Of a DNA stretch of 64,000 bases, positions 1-8,356 are shown piece by piece. This DNA is from Crocinitomicaceae bacterium. Its GTDB lineage: Bacteria > Bacteroidota > Bacteroidia > Flavobacteriales_D > Crocinitomicaceae. The DNA is taken from contig JAURMI010000022.1 of the NCBI GenBank assembly GCA_030830785.1, positions 186,001-250,000 of the forward strand, in the 5' to 3' direction. The position numbers and the translations under genes are program-made. Numbering within the stretch: the first letter of the stretch is position 1; each line of letters starts with the position of its first letter. Below the pieces are notes generated by a model. That model was not told the origin of the DNA and did not search any database. It saw only the letters and a list, made by a program, of their open reading frames with translations.

Positions 1-83
1 GAGAGTGAGGGATTCGAACCCCCGGAACCTCTCGGTTCAACGGTTTTCAAGACCGCCGCAATCGACCACTCTGCCAACTCTCC
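1..83 (-). tRNA. tRNA-Ser(UGA), 3' end cut by window edge
   Basis: On the minus strand the sequence folds as a class II tRNA. The acceptor 5' arm GGAGAGT (77-83) pairs with ACTCTC at the window edge. The anticodon loop CTTGAAA carries anticodon TGA (plus positions 47-49). There is a long variable arm (GAACC-GAGA-GGTTC), as expected for serine tRNAs, and a T arm with GGTTCGAATCC. The last acceptor base, the discriminator base and any CCA lie outside the window. It reads serine UCA and probably other UCN codons. Confidence 0.95.
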
Positions 84-152
84 GGGGCAAAAGTAGTAAA
101 ACTTCGGTTTACTGCAAGGGGTTTTGAATTTAAAATAGCTAAAATTTTCGTG

Positions 153-794
153 CTATTTCATTTTCCAGGCCTCTTCCATGCCAATTCCTTTAAGGATGAA
201 AGGTTTATATTTTTCAATTCGAGCTGTTCTCGTAGCAGCCTGTTTTGCCTCAGAAAAATGCCGTACGTAATTTTTTTGCCTCCCCGGTGTTAAGCAATGA
301 AATGCTTTTTTGAAATGCTCATCGCTTTTAAAGATTTCTATCAATTCTTCTGGAAAAATTAAATCTTGTTGTGGTTTTGGGGCTACTTTTAATCCTGCTT
401 TTTCTATTTCCAAAGCTTCAAATAAGTAAGCTCTAATTAAGTCTTGTTTGTCGATGAGTTCAGCCAGATTTGTACAGCGCAACATGCGCGAAGCATGCAT
501 GTTTTCAGTTTGTTGAATTAATATTTTCTCCGGATCTGAAAGCAAAGCACCCTTGAAAAATGTAAATCCAGAAAAATCTTTAAAGCTATGTAAGATGACG
601 ACGTTTTTATTTTTGTAGCTATAACAGGGAGAGCCCCATTTCATATTTTCCTCTTCAAATACTTCTTTTGCCAATCTTCTGAGTAGTTGAATTTCAGCCT
701 GATGGCGTCTTACAGAACAAGCATCTGTGCCAAATTTGCTACATCTGCCACAGCCGTCTGATAAAAATACATCAATGGATTTGGTCATATTCAT
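153..794 (-). CDS. YdeI/OmpD-associated family protein
   Basis: This 213-residue soluble protein has the layout of the Bacteroidota YdeI-like (DUF1801-type) family. A central domain around residues 35-110 contains WGSPCYSYKNKNV and FKDFSGFTFFKGALL. The C-terminal part has the family-typical PEEL..IF.SDEHFKKAF and LTPGRQKNYVRHFSEAKQ..TR..RIEKY segment. The N-terminus carries C15-x2-C18-x7-C26-x4-H31, which could bind a metal; I recall similar cysteines in relatives of this subfamily. Biochemical function is unknown. No signal peptide or membrane segment is visible. It is transcribed divergently from the menaquinone run and appears monocistronic. Family assignment is fairly sure; role is not. 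Confidence 0.8.
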   Translation of the reverse strand: MNMTKSIDVFLSDGCGRCSKFGTDACSVRRHQAEIQLLRRLAKEVFEEENMKWGSPCYSYKNKNVVILHSFKDFSGFTFFKGALLSDPEKILIQQTENMHASRMLRCTNLAELIDKQDLIRAYLFEALEIEKAGLKVAPKPQQDLIFPEELIEIFKSDEHFKKAFHCLTPGRQKNYVRHFSEAKQAATRTARIEKYKPFILKGIGMEEAWKMK

Positions 795-817
795 GGGTCA
801 AAATTACAATTAACAAA

Positions 818-846
818 TTTGCGTGCCAAGACCTTGTGTATATTTG
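818..846 (+). promoter_or_regulatory. Bacteroidota-type promoter of the thioesterase-menF run
   Basis: TTTG at 818-821 and TATATTTG at 839-846 match the Bacteroidota -33 TTTG and -7 TAnnTTTG elements with a 17-base spacer. The -7 box ends four bases before the ATG at 851, so the transcript probably starts at or next to the start codon. Confidence 0.75.
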
Positions 847-850
847 TGTT

Positions 851-1273
851 ATGAAATTAAAACAGGTACCGCTTGATCGGCTCAATGCTCTGAATAAGGG
901 AACACTTATGGAGTCATTGGGTATAAAATATATCGAAATTGGCGAAAATTATGTGAGAGCAAGCATGCCTGTAAATGCACAAACAAAGCAACCCATGGGC
1001 CTATTGCATGGTGGAGCAAGCGCTGCGCTCATGGAAACCGTTGGTTCTTTAGGATCTTTGTTGCTTATTGATTCAAAAACACATTATTCTGTAGGCCTAG
1101 ACATCAGTGCTAACCATGTAGGCGCTATTGAAGACGGTGAGGTATGTGCCGAGGCCAAACTCATTCACGCAGGTAGAACGACCCATTTATGGAGCATAGA
1201 AATTAGAGATTTACTGACACAAAGACTCATTTGCCATGGCAAACATACCGTCATGATATTGCCAAAAAATTAA
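851..1273 (+). CDS. PaaI-family hotdog thioesterase, candidate DHNA-CoA hydrolase
   Basis: This is a 140-residue hotdog-fold acyl-CoA thioesterase. The hallmark stretch PMGLLHGGASAALMETVGS contains the HGG turn and the glutamate that serves as catalytic acid in the PaaI/YdiI group. It is followed by ANHVGAIEDGEVCAEAKLIHAGRTTHLW, the usual second half of the fold. I place the start at ATG 851; an upstream GTG at 836 lies inside the promoter -7 box. The stop is only four bases before menF, and menD follows. That context suggests it hydrolyses 1,4-dihydroxy-2-naphthoyl-CoA in menaquinone synthesis (the MenI step). The substrate is inferred from neighbours, not from residues. Confidence 0.85.
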   Translation: MKLKQVPLDRLNALNKGTLMESLGIKYIEIGENYVRASMPVNAQTKQPMGLLHGGASAALMETVGSLGSLLLIDSKTHYSVGLDISANHVGAIEDGEVCAEAKLIHAGRTTHLWSIEIRDLLTQRLICHGKHTVMILPKN

Positions 1274-1277
1274 TAGC

Positions 1278-2210
1278 ATGCTTAAGTACCGATTTCCGGG
1301 TCAAGAATTAATACAGCTAGAAGGTGACTTTGTACAAATTGAAGAACTTGGTGATCAATCATTTATTGTTAGCAGTTTCGACCAGACTTTAAATTACATG
1401 TGGTCTAAAACGGCAATTTGCAAACCAAAGCAAAGTGAGATACCATTTTGTATTGAGCAGCCTGCCTACCTTTCTCAAGCAGAACAAATTATTGCAGATC
1501 TAAGTCGTGGAATTGCAGACAAAATAGTTTATTCGAGAATTAAAAAATCAAATGCCAAAATAAAAGACCCCCAAAGGCTATTTGAACAACTCTTAGACAA
1601 ATATCCAAATGCATTGGTCTATTATTTTGAAAATACCATACTTGGTTCATGGATTGGTGCCAGCCCAGAAATTTTAATTGAACGCTATCAAGAAGGATTT
1701 AGAACCATGTCTTTAGCCGGCACCAAATTAAGTGCTGAAAACCGAGACTTTTCTTTCAAAGAATATAACGAACACGAGATGGTTAGTGAATTTATAGAGG
1801 GTCAATTGCGACAAATCCCGAATGCGAATATAAAAATCTCTGAAGTTCAGCATTACAATACAGGGCCTGTAACGCATCTGCTGCAAGAATTTACTTGGCA
1901 AATGCCAAATTATGTGCTACCCCTCTTAATCAAACACCTTCACCCTACACCAGCCGTAGCTGGCCTTCCAAAAAAAGTAGCACAAAATTATATTTTAGCA
2001 ATTGAATCTCATCAAAGAGAATTGTATTCGGGAATCATAGGAACAAGTATTTTGGGCAGAGAAAGGCTTTTCGTCAATTTGCGCTGCGCACAAATCATAG
2101 ACGGTTATTTATATTGCTATGTTGGAGGAGGTTTTACACCTGATTCAAAAGCACAAGATGAATGGCTAGAGACAGAAAATAAAAGTCAAACTTTGCTCGA
2201 TCTGCTTTGA
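1278..2210 (+). CDS. menF: isochorismate synthase
   Basis: A chorismate-binding enzyme of 310 residues that should convert chorismate to isochorismate, the entry step of menaquinone synthesis. Motifs of the family are visible in order: GASPE (127-131), SLAGT (145-149), NEHEMVSEFI (164-173), HPTPAVAGLP (222-231), RELYSG (247-252) and AQDEWLETENK near the C-terminus. It is shorter than enterobacterial MenF (about 430 residues) because the non-catalytic N-terminal part is reduced, which is common in Bacteroidota. Chorismate-utilising relatives (EntC, PabB, salicylate synthase) are possible in principle, but menD directly downstream makes isochorismate synthase the best call. Confidence 0.92.
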   Translation: MLKYRFPGQELIQLEGDFVQIEELGDQSFIVSSFDQTLNYMWSKTAICKPKQSEIPFCIEQPAYLSQAEQIIADLSRGIADKIVYSRIKKSNAKIKDPQRLFEQLLDKYPNALVYYFENTILGSWIGASPEILIERYQEGFRTMSLAGTKLSAENRDFSFKEYNEHEMVSEFIEGQLRQIPNANIKISEVQHYNTGPVTHLLQEFTWQMPNYVLPLLIKHLHPTPAVAGLPKKVAQNYILAIESHQRELYSGIIGTSILGRERLFVNLRCAQIIDGYLYCYVGGGFTPDSKAQDEWLETENKSQTLLDLL

Positions 2211-2217
2211 ATTGACG

Positions 2218-2225
2218 TAAATTTG
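2218..2225 (+). promoter_or_regulatory. -7 box in front of menD
   Basis: TAAATTTG (2218-2225) matches TAnnTTTG and ends four bases before the menD ATG. The nearest upstream TTTG (2192-2195) is 22 bases away, longer than the usual spacing. It may be an internal promoter giving a leaderless menD transcript in addition to read-through from menF. Confidence 0.5.
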
Positions 2226-2229
2226 CCAC

Positions 2230-3891
2230 ATGCTAAGTTCGGACAAACAACTCATTCAATTTGTGGTCTCAGCAATGGTGCATCATAATATTAAAAAGGT
2301 TGTTTTATCGCCAGGTTCAAGAAATGCACCTTTCGCAATTGCATTTGATGCCCATCCACAAATAGAAACGTTGGTTGTACACGATGAACGCTGCGCAGCT
2401 TTTATAGCACTAGGCTGGGTACAACAAAGCAAAACTCCAGTAGCGCTTTGCAGTACCTCTGGCTCTGCATGTTTGAATTATTATCCTGCCATTGCAGAAG
2501 CATACTACAGAAATATCCCACTTTTGGTTATCACTTCAGATCGACCATCAAAATGGATTAACCATGGTGACGGACAAACCATTGTTCAAAAAGATGTTTT
2601 CAAGAATCATGTTCATCAATATTTAGAATTTGACGAAGAAAACTTTGAATTAAATAACGCGTCTGTTGAGTTATTACAGAATTTTCTAAATCAACTAAAT
2701 CAAAATTGGAAAGGTCCAATCCATCTCAATACGGGGCTCAATGAACCACTTTATGGAGAGGCTAGACTAAAAAACATCATTTTTCCCGACCCAACTCGAA
2801 ATGAGCCAAAAAGAGATTTCCCCGATTTCCATCCACTTTCGGATCAAAAAATAATGATTTTGGTGGGCCAAATGGACCACAATCCAAAATTAGAAACGAG
2901 CCTTGGAATATTGGCACAATTTAGCAATGTCGTGGTATTAGTCGAAAATACCTCTAATCTTAAACATCCTTTATTTAATCACTGTATTGATCGGAGTTTA
3001 AACGGCATCGATAAAAGTGACAAGAAATATCATCCAGATATATTGATTACGCTTGGTGGCGCAATTGTTTCGAAGCGAATTAAAGCTTTTTTACGTCAAA
3101 TTCCATTGAAAATTCATTGGCGCGTTGCATTTGATTTTCCAAAAATGGACACCTATGGCCAACTAAGCGCTTGCATCTCAATAGAACCTGAGAAATTTAT
3201 ATCAGCTCTTTTAGAGGCCAGTTTATCGCTTAGCACAATTAATTTTCAAGGGTGTTGGAAAGCAATCGATTACCTTTCAAAAGACAAGCAAAATCTCTTT
3301 GTAACTAATCCAAAGGAGTTATACGACTATGACATTTTCAAGGCGCTTCAAAAGCTGATTTCAGGGCCTTATACCATACATTTAGCAAATAGCTCAGTGG
3401 TGCGTTACGCGCAACTTTTTGACCCGCTAGATGAGGTGACTTACTATAGCAATCGAGGCACGAGCGGAATAGATGGCTCGGTTTCAACAGCCATTGGTGC
3501 CGCCTTGGCTTCGCCTCAGTCTAAGCATATTTTGATTTGCGGTGACACTTCATTTATATATGACAGCAACTCCCTTTGGACCTCCCCATTTCCGAAGAAT
3601 TTAAAAATCATTCTAATCAATAATCGTGGCGGTGGAATATTTCAAATCATTGAAGGTCCGGCAACCTCCGTGTTGCGCAGTAAATATTTTGAAGCAAGCC
3701 ATGATAAATCACCGGGTAAAATCGCAGAGGGCTTCGGTTTTAAAGTCATGTATTCAACCCAAAAAGATTTAATAGATTCCGTATTAAATGAATTTTTATA
3801 TCACTCTTCTCATCAGATTATTGAACTAACCACACAGCAAGATAAAAACGCGCAAATTTTAAAAGATTTTTTTAATTTCATCAATTCATAA
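2230..3891 (+). CDS. menD: 2-succinyl-5-enolpyruvyl-6-hydroxy-3-cyclohexene-1-carboxylate synthase
   Basis: A thiamine-diphosphate enzyme of 553 residues that joins isochorismate and 2-oxoglutarate to form SEPHCHC in menaquinone synthesis. The N-terminal domain has SPGSRNAPFAIA (27-38) and HDERCAAF (51-58), where E53 corresponds to the glutamate that activates the cofactor. It continues with STSGSACLNYYPAIAEA. The C-terminal cofactor domain has SNRGTSGIDGSVSTAIGAA and the MenD-type metal motif GDTSFIYDSNSLW followed by NNRGGGIF. Length is normal for the family. It follows menF by 19 bases. menB, menC, menE and menA are not in the window. Confidence 0.97.
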   Translation: MLSSDKQLIQFVVSAMVHHNIKKVVLSPGSRNAPFAIAFDAHPQIETLVVHDERCAAFIALGWVQQSKTPVALCSTSGSACLNYYPAIAEAYYRNIPLLVITSDRPSKWINHGDGQTIVQKDVFKNHVHQYLEFDEENFELNNASVELLQNFLNQLNQNWKGPIHLNTGLNEPLYGEARLKNIIFPDPTRNEPKRDFPDFHPLSDQKIMILVGQMDHNPKLETSLGILAQFSNVVVLVENTSNLKHPLFNHCIDRSLNGIDKSDKKYHPDILITLGGAIVSKRIKAFLRQIPLKIHWRVAFDFPKMDTYGQLSACISIEPEKFISALLEASLSLSTINFQGCWKAIDYLSKDKQNLFVTNPKELYDYDIFKALQKLISGPYTIHLANSSVVRYAQLFDPLDEVTYYSNRGTSGIDGSVSTAIGAALASPQSKHILICGDTSFIYDSNSLWTSPFPKNLKIILINNRGGGIFQIIEGPATSVLRSKYFEASHDKSPGKIAEGFGFKVMYSTQKDLIDSVLNEFLYHSSHQIIELTTQQDKNAQILKDFFNFINS

Positions 3892-3894
3892 ATA

Positions 3895-4641
3895 ATGTCA
3901 ACAGTTACAGATTTTTTTAGCATTTTGGGCACCACTGTAGGTTGGGGATATTTATTTATCTTGACGCTTCTCGAAATTGTACTGGGGATTGATAATATCA
4001 TTTTTATTTCAATCATTACAGATAGCGTGCCTAAAAACAAACAAAAACGCGCAAGACTTTTAGGTTTAAGCTTAGCGTTCGTATTGAGAATTATTATGTT
4101 AGGGTTTGTTTCCTGGATAATGCTCGACAGAGCACCACTTTTTGAATTTGCCAATATAGAATTTACTGTCCATAGTTTAGTGCTTATTATCGGTGGACTT
4201 TTCTTAGTGTACAAGGCAGTGAGCGAAATGCATGTCAGTGTTAAAGGAAATTCACTAGAAAATGAACAAAAATCTTACTCTACCTTTACTGCAGCCGTGA
4301 GCCAAATTGTATTTATAGATTTCATTTTTAGTTTTGACTCAGTAATTTCTGCAATCGGTATGACCAATAATATTGCAGGCAATCCCATTGTTATTATTGT
4401 TTTATCGGTGTTGATTTCCATAGTAGTCATGATGCTTTTTGCAGGGCCTATCAGTAAATTTATCAATGAAAGGCCCACCATAAAAATGATAGCGCTGTCA
4501 TTTCTAGTGGCAATAGGTGTTATGTTGCTTGCCGAAGGTTTTGGGGAACATGTACAAAAAGGTTATATCTACTTTGCGCTTGTATTTGCAGTAGCAGTAG
4601 AAATGCTAAACTTGCGTGCGCGCAAGAACAATGCTAAATGA
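3895..4641 (+). CDS. TerC-family integral membrane protein (YkoY-like)
   Basis: A 248-residue polytopic inner-membrane protein with about seven hydrophobic segments. The TerC signature ILTLLEIVLGIDNIIFIS near residues 22-39 and the matching IVFIDFIFSFDSVISAIGM around 136-154 carry the conserved acidic residues within membrane segments. The family is linked to tellurite resistance and, in better studied members, to manganese export or metal loading of exported proteins. It starts three bases after the menD stop, so it is probably co-transcribed with the menaquinone genes without an obvious functional tie. A larger paralogue lies at 26491-27510. Confidence 0.88.
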   Translation: MSTVTDFFSILGTTVGWGYLFILTLLEIVLGIDNIIFISIITDSVPKNKQKRARLLGLSLAFVLRIIMLGFVSWIMLDRAPLFEFANIEFTVHSLVLIIGGLFLVYKAVSEMHVSVKGNSLENEQKSYSTFTAAVSQIVFIDFIFSFDSVISAIGMTNNIAGNPIVIIVLSVLISIVVMMLFAGPISKFINERPTIKMIALSFLVAIGVMLLAEGFGEHVQKGYIYFALVFAVAVEMLNLRARKNNAK

Positions 4642-4688
4642 CCGATAATTTTGGCATTATAAATTACTTAACTCGCCTTAATTTGGAC

Positions 4689-7157
4689 TTAAAAATCTGA
4701 GCCACCATTTGAATTGGTTATTTTAGCTTTCTTCAAATTTTCTAATTTGCCAAATTTATAGGATATAGAAAGGTAAACCCTTCGTGTGAGCCATTTGTAC
4801 TCACCCGATTGATAAATTCCGGGTCTATCAATAAAATAATAAAAGCCCTGCCTATTAAAAATATCGGTAACCCTAGTCCCTATGACCCAATTTCCATTGG
4901 CAAATCTTTTTTCAAAAGCCATATCTATAGGGCCTTTTCGCTGCACAGTGCCTTGTAAGGTAACTCTCGGACCATTATAATTTACGCTGAGCTGAAGGGT
5001 GGCCGTTTTATTCCAAAATTCATATGAAGAATTCCACTTTATATTGTGATTAAATCCCTTCCTATTGCCTAAGGTTGAATCTTGGCTATAAAACCAAGTG
5101 TAATTGCTATTGTAAGAAATTGTAGAACGAAATGCCTCAATTGGCTTGAGATTCATGATCATTTCATAACCCAAAGATTTGGTTTGTGCTATATTCATAA
5201 AAGTTACCGCGCTTGTATTGTCTGGATAAAACTCTTTGATTCTAGAAATTACATCGTTAGCCATCCTAAAATAGAGGGCCGTTGAAAAAACCAGCTTCTT
5301 TTTTTCCAAAGAATATGCAAGATCAAAGGAATGAATAAACTCAGGTCTTAAGTAAGGATTTCCGCGACGTAAATTAAAAGGGTCTGAATAATTGGTAAAA
5401 GGATTTAAATTGCCAGCAGATGCTCTATTTATTCTCTTTGAATAGCTCACGCTCAATTCAGATTTTTCTTTCATCTCATAACGCAAGTGAGCCGATGGGA
5501 ATAAATTAAAGTAATCATTGACAATCCGTATGCTATCAGAGATTAAATTTGGAATTTGAAATGCTTTTTCTGTGCGTAAACCAATTTGCGCTTTTATCTT
5601 ATTAAATTGTTTGGCTGCAACCCCGTAAGCACTATAAATCTGTTCTTTGTATCCGTAAAGAAAATTGGCCAAAGTATCTTCTTGAAAATCTACGGGAACC
5701 ACATAGGCCGATTCAGAATAAGTATCTACCAATTGATCTCTAAGTATGGCTTTCAATCCCGATTCGGTGCGTATTCCCAAATTTGGGAACAAATAAATTA
5801 AGTCTGCCTGAGCGGTGGTGATATTATTCTGTTCGGTGTTAAATAAACGCTGAAATTGACTTGGCTGAAAAGATATGAGCGTATCGACAGTATAATAAAT
5901 ATTGTCATAGTAACCTTCAATAAATTCTTTCCCTAAAGAACTACTCATATCAAAGACAAAATTTCCCTTTTCTGCTTTGAAGTCGTGCTTAAAGTTGAGG
6001 TTAATATCATAATTATGACGATGCGTAGGGTCATAGGAAATACGTTCCCATAAATCGGTAAGCTGATAGTTGGTATCCAATTGCCCATTCCATAGATCGC
6101 CGGTGCGATCTCTTGTTGCGAAGGCACTTGTCATGATCATCCCAAGGGTATTTTGTGGATTTAAATTTATATCTGTGCCAATTCGTATCGTTTGACCCGC
6201 ATCGAGATCTGTACCTATTCTATTTTGATCTAAAATAAAAGTGCCTGAACTCAAATCTTGGCGGATGTCGTTGTAATTGTTTCTATAACCTTCTAAATAT
6301 CGCGCATTATATGAACCAAAAACATTGAAATTGCCGTTTCGATAACTCAAACTTGCATTTCCTTCTCCAACATTGCCTCCGTTTAAATTACCTGTAGCCA
6401 GATTTGTTGAAAGCAGACCATTAAATCCGAGAAGTTTATTCTTCTTCAAAACTATATTAATTATTCCAGAGGAGCCATCAGGATCATATTTGGCAGAGGG
6501 GTTTGTTATTATCTCAACGCGCTCGATGGAATTGGCTGGTATAGCATCTAGAAGTGTTTTGCCATTTCCACCGCTCAATGAACTTGGGCGTCCATCAATG
6601 AGAATTGTGACTCCACCTTGACCTCTAAGTAAAACGCCTCCATCCTGGTCTACATCAACGGAAGGCAATTTATTGAGAATATCGTTAGCAGTTCCACCAT
6701 TCACATTCAAATCTTGTGCAACATTATAGACCTTCTTATCAAAAGCCGTTTCCATTAGATCTTTTTGCCCACGAACCGTGATATCTTTCACGTCTTGTGA
6801 TTTTATGGCAAGCAAACGGATGGTACCAAAATGGTAATTCTCTTGATCTTTTTTTAATTCAAAAGATTCAGATTGGAAGGTCTGGTATGAATTAGAACTT
6901 ATTTGAATCATGTACACCCCAGGGGCTGAAGTAAGATTAAATTTACCATCAGAAGAAATAATCCCACCCTGTATATAGGTAGTATCTGGCATCTGAAATA
7001 ATTTAAGCATAATTAGGGGATCATCTTGATCTTGAATTTGATCTAAAAGAACAACTTTACCAGAAATACTTATCTCATTTTGAGCATTTAGAGTATTAAC
7101 ACATAATGTAAATAATACAAAAGTTATTGCCAAAGGAAAGAACATGCGTTTTAACAT
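4689..7157 (-). CDS. TonB-dependent receptor-like outer membrane beta-barrel protein
   Basis: An 822-residue outer membrane protein. It has a signal peptide (about residues 1-25), then a carboxypeptidase-regulatory-like beta-sandwich (about 28-110, with GKFNLTSAPGVYMIQISS). A plug-like region (about 120-245) includes NDILNKLPSVDVDQDGGV, IDGRPSSL and PSAKYDPDGSSGIINIVLKK. The rest is a barrel rich in aromatic beta strands. This is the Bacteroidota receptor subgroup with an OMP_b-brl_3-type barrel; the substrate cannot be read from sequence. There is no adjacent SusD-like gene, so it is not a classical polysaccharide utilisation pair. It is divergent from the TPR-ribH-glmM run, and its -7 box ends four bases before the ATG. 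Confidence 0.9.
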   Translation of the reverse strand: MLKRMFFPLAITFVLFTLCVNTLNAQNEISISGKVVLLDQIQDQDDPLIMLKLFQMPDTTYIQGGIISSDGKFNLTSAPGVYMIQISSNSYQTFQSESFELKKDQENYHFGTIRLLAIKSQDVKDITVRGQKDLMETAFDKKVYNVAQDLNVNGGTANDILNKLPSVDVDQDGGVLLRGQGGVTILIDGRPSSLSGGNGKTLLDAIPANSIERVEIITNPSAKYDPDGSSGIINIVLKKNKLLGFNGLLSTNLATGNLNGGNVGEGNASLSYRNGNFNVFGSYNARYLEGYRNNYNDIRQDLSSGTFILDQNRIGTDLDAGQTIRIGTDINLNPQNTLGMIMTSAFATRDRTGDLWNGQLDTNYQLTDLWERISYDPTHRHNYDINLNFKHDFKAEKGNFVFDMSSSLGKEFIEGYYDNIYYTVDTLISFQPSQFQRLFNTEQNNITTAQADLIYLFPNLGIRTESGLKAILRDQLVDTYSESAYVVPVDFQEDTLANFLYGYKEQIYSAYGVAAKQFNKIKAQIGLRTEKAFQIPNLISDSIRIVNDYFNLFPSAHLRYEMKEKSELSVSYSKRINRASAGNLNPFTNYSDPFNLRRGNPYLRPEFIHSFDLAYSLEKKKLVFSTALYFRMANDVISRIKEFYPDNTSAVTFMNIAQTKSLGYEMIMNLKPIEAFRSTISYNSNYTWFYSQDSTLGNRKGFNHNIKWNSSYEFWNKTATLQLSVNYNGPRVTLQGTVQRKGPIDMAFEKRFANGNWVIGTRVTDIFNRQGFYYFIDRPGIYQSGEYKWLTRRVYLSISYKFGKLENLKKAKITNSNGGSDF

Positions 7158-7161
7158 AGCG

Positions 7162-7169
7162 CAAAAATA
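7162..7169 (-). promoter_or_regulatory. -7 box of the TonB-dependent receptor gene
   Basis: On the minus strand TATTTTTG (plus 7162-7169) matches TAnnTTTG and ends four bases before the ATG at 7157. No clear -33 TTG is seen at the usual distance. It implies a very short or absent 5' leader. Confidence 0.5.
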
Positions 7170-7193
7170 AGCATTTCATAAACGAAAATGATT

Positions 7194-7201
7194 TATATTT
7201 G
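7194..7201 (+). promoter_or_regulatory. -7 box of the TPR-ribH-glmM run
   Basis: TATATTTG (7194-7201) matches the Bacteroidota -7 consensus. Transcription would begin near 7206, about 15 bases before the ATG at 7221. A -33 TTG is not evident. Confidence 0.55.
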
Positions 7202-7220
7202 CGTTTCAAAAAAATGAAAT

Positions 7221-7853
7221 ATGATTGAGCAATTGAGCTTTGATGACATTAAAAACAAATTCAATAGCAACAAAAAATTTAAATTTGGCACGTATATTGT
7301 CGGTGGACTTATAGTACTAACTATTGTTTATTTTTCATATCGTCAGTTTATTTGGCTCCCTGCCAATGAAAAATCTAATGATGGTTGGTGGGTTGCCCTG
7401 AACTATATTTCTAAAGATTCTACTGATCAGGCCATTGGCATTCTCAAACCTTTTGTAAATAACAATGATGGTAAAACTGGTGGAGAAATTGCACAGTACT
7501 TATTGGCTACTCAATACATGAAAAAAGGAAAATATAGCGCTGCAATTAAAGAACTTAAGGGTGTTGATTTAGAAGATACCTATATTGCCACTTTGAGTGT
7601 TGGTCTACAAGGAGACTGCTACAGTCAAATGAAAAAATATAAGGATGCAATTGGGGCCTACCTTGAAGCAGCAGAAAGAGAAGATAATGACTTCACCACA
7701 CCTATGTATCTTTGGAAAGCAGGACTTGTCTGCGAAGAAATTAAGAAAAAAGCGGATGCCTTGACGCACTATCAAAGAATTAAAGATGATTATCCAAATT
7801 ATGCGAGCACTAAAACTATTGATCGCTACATTGCGCGTTGCGCCTCTAAATAA
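7221..7853 (+). CDS. membrane-anchored tetratricopeptide repeat protein
   Basis: A 210-residue protein with a short cytoplasmic N-terminus, one transmembrane helix at about residues 24-44 (TYIVGGLIVLTIVYFSYRQF) and a periplasmic domain of helical TPR-like repeats. The repeats are visible as GGEIAQYLLATQYMKKGKYSAAIKEL, QGDCYSQMKKYKDAIGAYLEAA and AGLVCEEIKKKADALTHYQRI. The layout resembles YfgM-type ancillary proteins of the secretion translocon, but no specific partner can be deduced. It begins a co-directional run with ribH (eight-base gap) and glmM. Confidence 0.82.
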   Translation: MIEQLSFDDIKNKFNSNKKFKFGTYIVGGLIVLTIVYFSYRQFIWLPANEKSNDGWWVALNYISKDSTDQAIGILKPFVNNNDGKTGGEIAQYLLATQYMKKGKYSAAIKELKGVDLEDTYIATLSVGLQGDCYSQMKKYKDAIGAYLEAAEREDNDFTTPMYLWKAGLVCEEIKKKADALTHYQRIKDDYPNYASTKTIDRYIARCASK

Positions 7854-7861
7854 TCTCATTT

Positions 7862-8356
7862 ATGGCTACTGCTGGGAATAACCTCTCCGCCTTTGAGCCT
7901 AAGAAACTCACCAACTGTGCCGGTTTTAGAATCGGCATTGTTGTTTCAGAGTGGCACCAAAATATTACAGACCAATTATTAGAAGGCGCGCTACAAGTAT
8001 TGGATACCATTGGTCATTCAAAAGATTTGAGACAAATTATTCGGGTTCCTGGCGCCTTTGAATTACCCTTTGGAGCTCAACAATTATGTAAAAAACATAA
8101 CATTGACGGGGTCTTGGCCATTGGTGTTGTTATTCAAGGTGAAACACGTCATTTTGACTTTGTTTGCAACGGGGCAACAAATGGACTTATGGAGGTCATG
8201 CTAAAATATGACAAACCCATTGGCTATTGTCTGCTAACAGATAATAATGAACAACAATCCATAGATAGATCTGGAGGAATCCATGGCAACAAAGGAATTG
8301 AAGCTATGGTTGCGGTTTTAAAAATGCTTCAAAACAAACAAAATGACACTCATTAA
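7862..8356 (+). CDS. ribH: 6,7-dimethyl-8-ribityllumazine synthase
   Basis: The penultimate riboflavin enzyme, which condenses a 4-carbon phosphate with 5-amino-6-ribitylaminouracil and normally forms large oligomers. Family motifs are clear: VVSEWHQNITDQLLEGAL near the N-terminus, RVPGAFELPFGAQQL, the GVVIQGETRHFDFVCN segment with the catalytic histidine, and PIGYCLLTDNNEQQ. The length of 164 residues is normal. Its last 14 bases overlap the start of glmM in another frame, suggesting translational coupling. No FMN riboswitch-like sequence precedes it. Confidence 0.96.
   Translation: MATAGNNLSAFEPKKLTNCAGFRIGIVVSEWHQNITDQLLEGALQVLDTIGHSKDLRQIIRVPGAFELPFGAQQLCKKHNIDGVLAIGVVIQGETRHFDFVCNGATNGLMEVMLKYDKPIGYCLLTDNNEQQSIDRSGGIHGNKGIEAMVAVLKMLQNKQNDTH

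Noticed and set aside
3813-4214. 133-codon open frame antisense to menD and TerC
   Set aside because: It spans the menD-TerC junction on the opposite strand; its translation has no domain pattern and both sense genes are certain.
7605-7859. Antisense frame over the TPR gene, as a possible small RNA or protein
   Set aside because: No promoter box, no family motif; the sense TPR protein explains the sequence.
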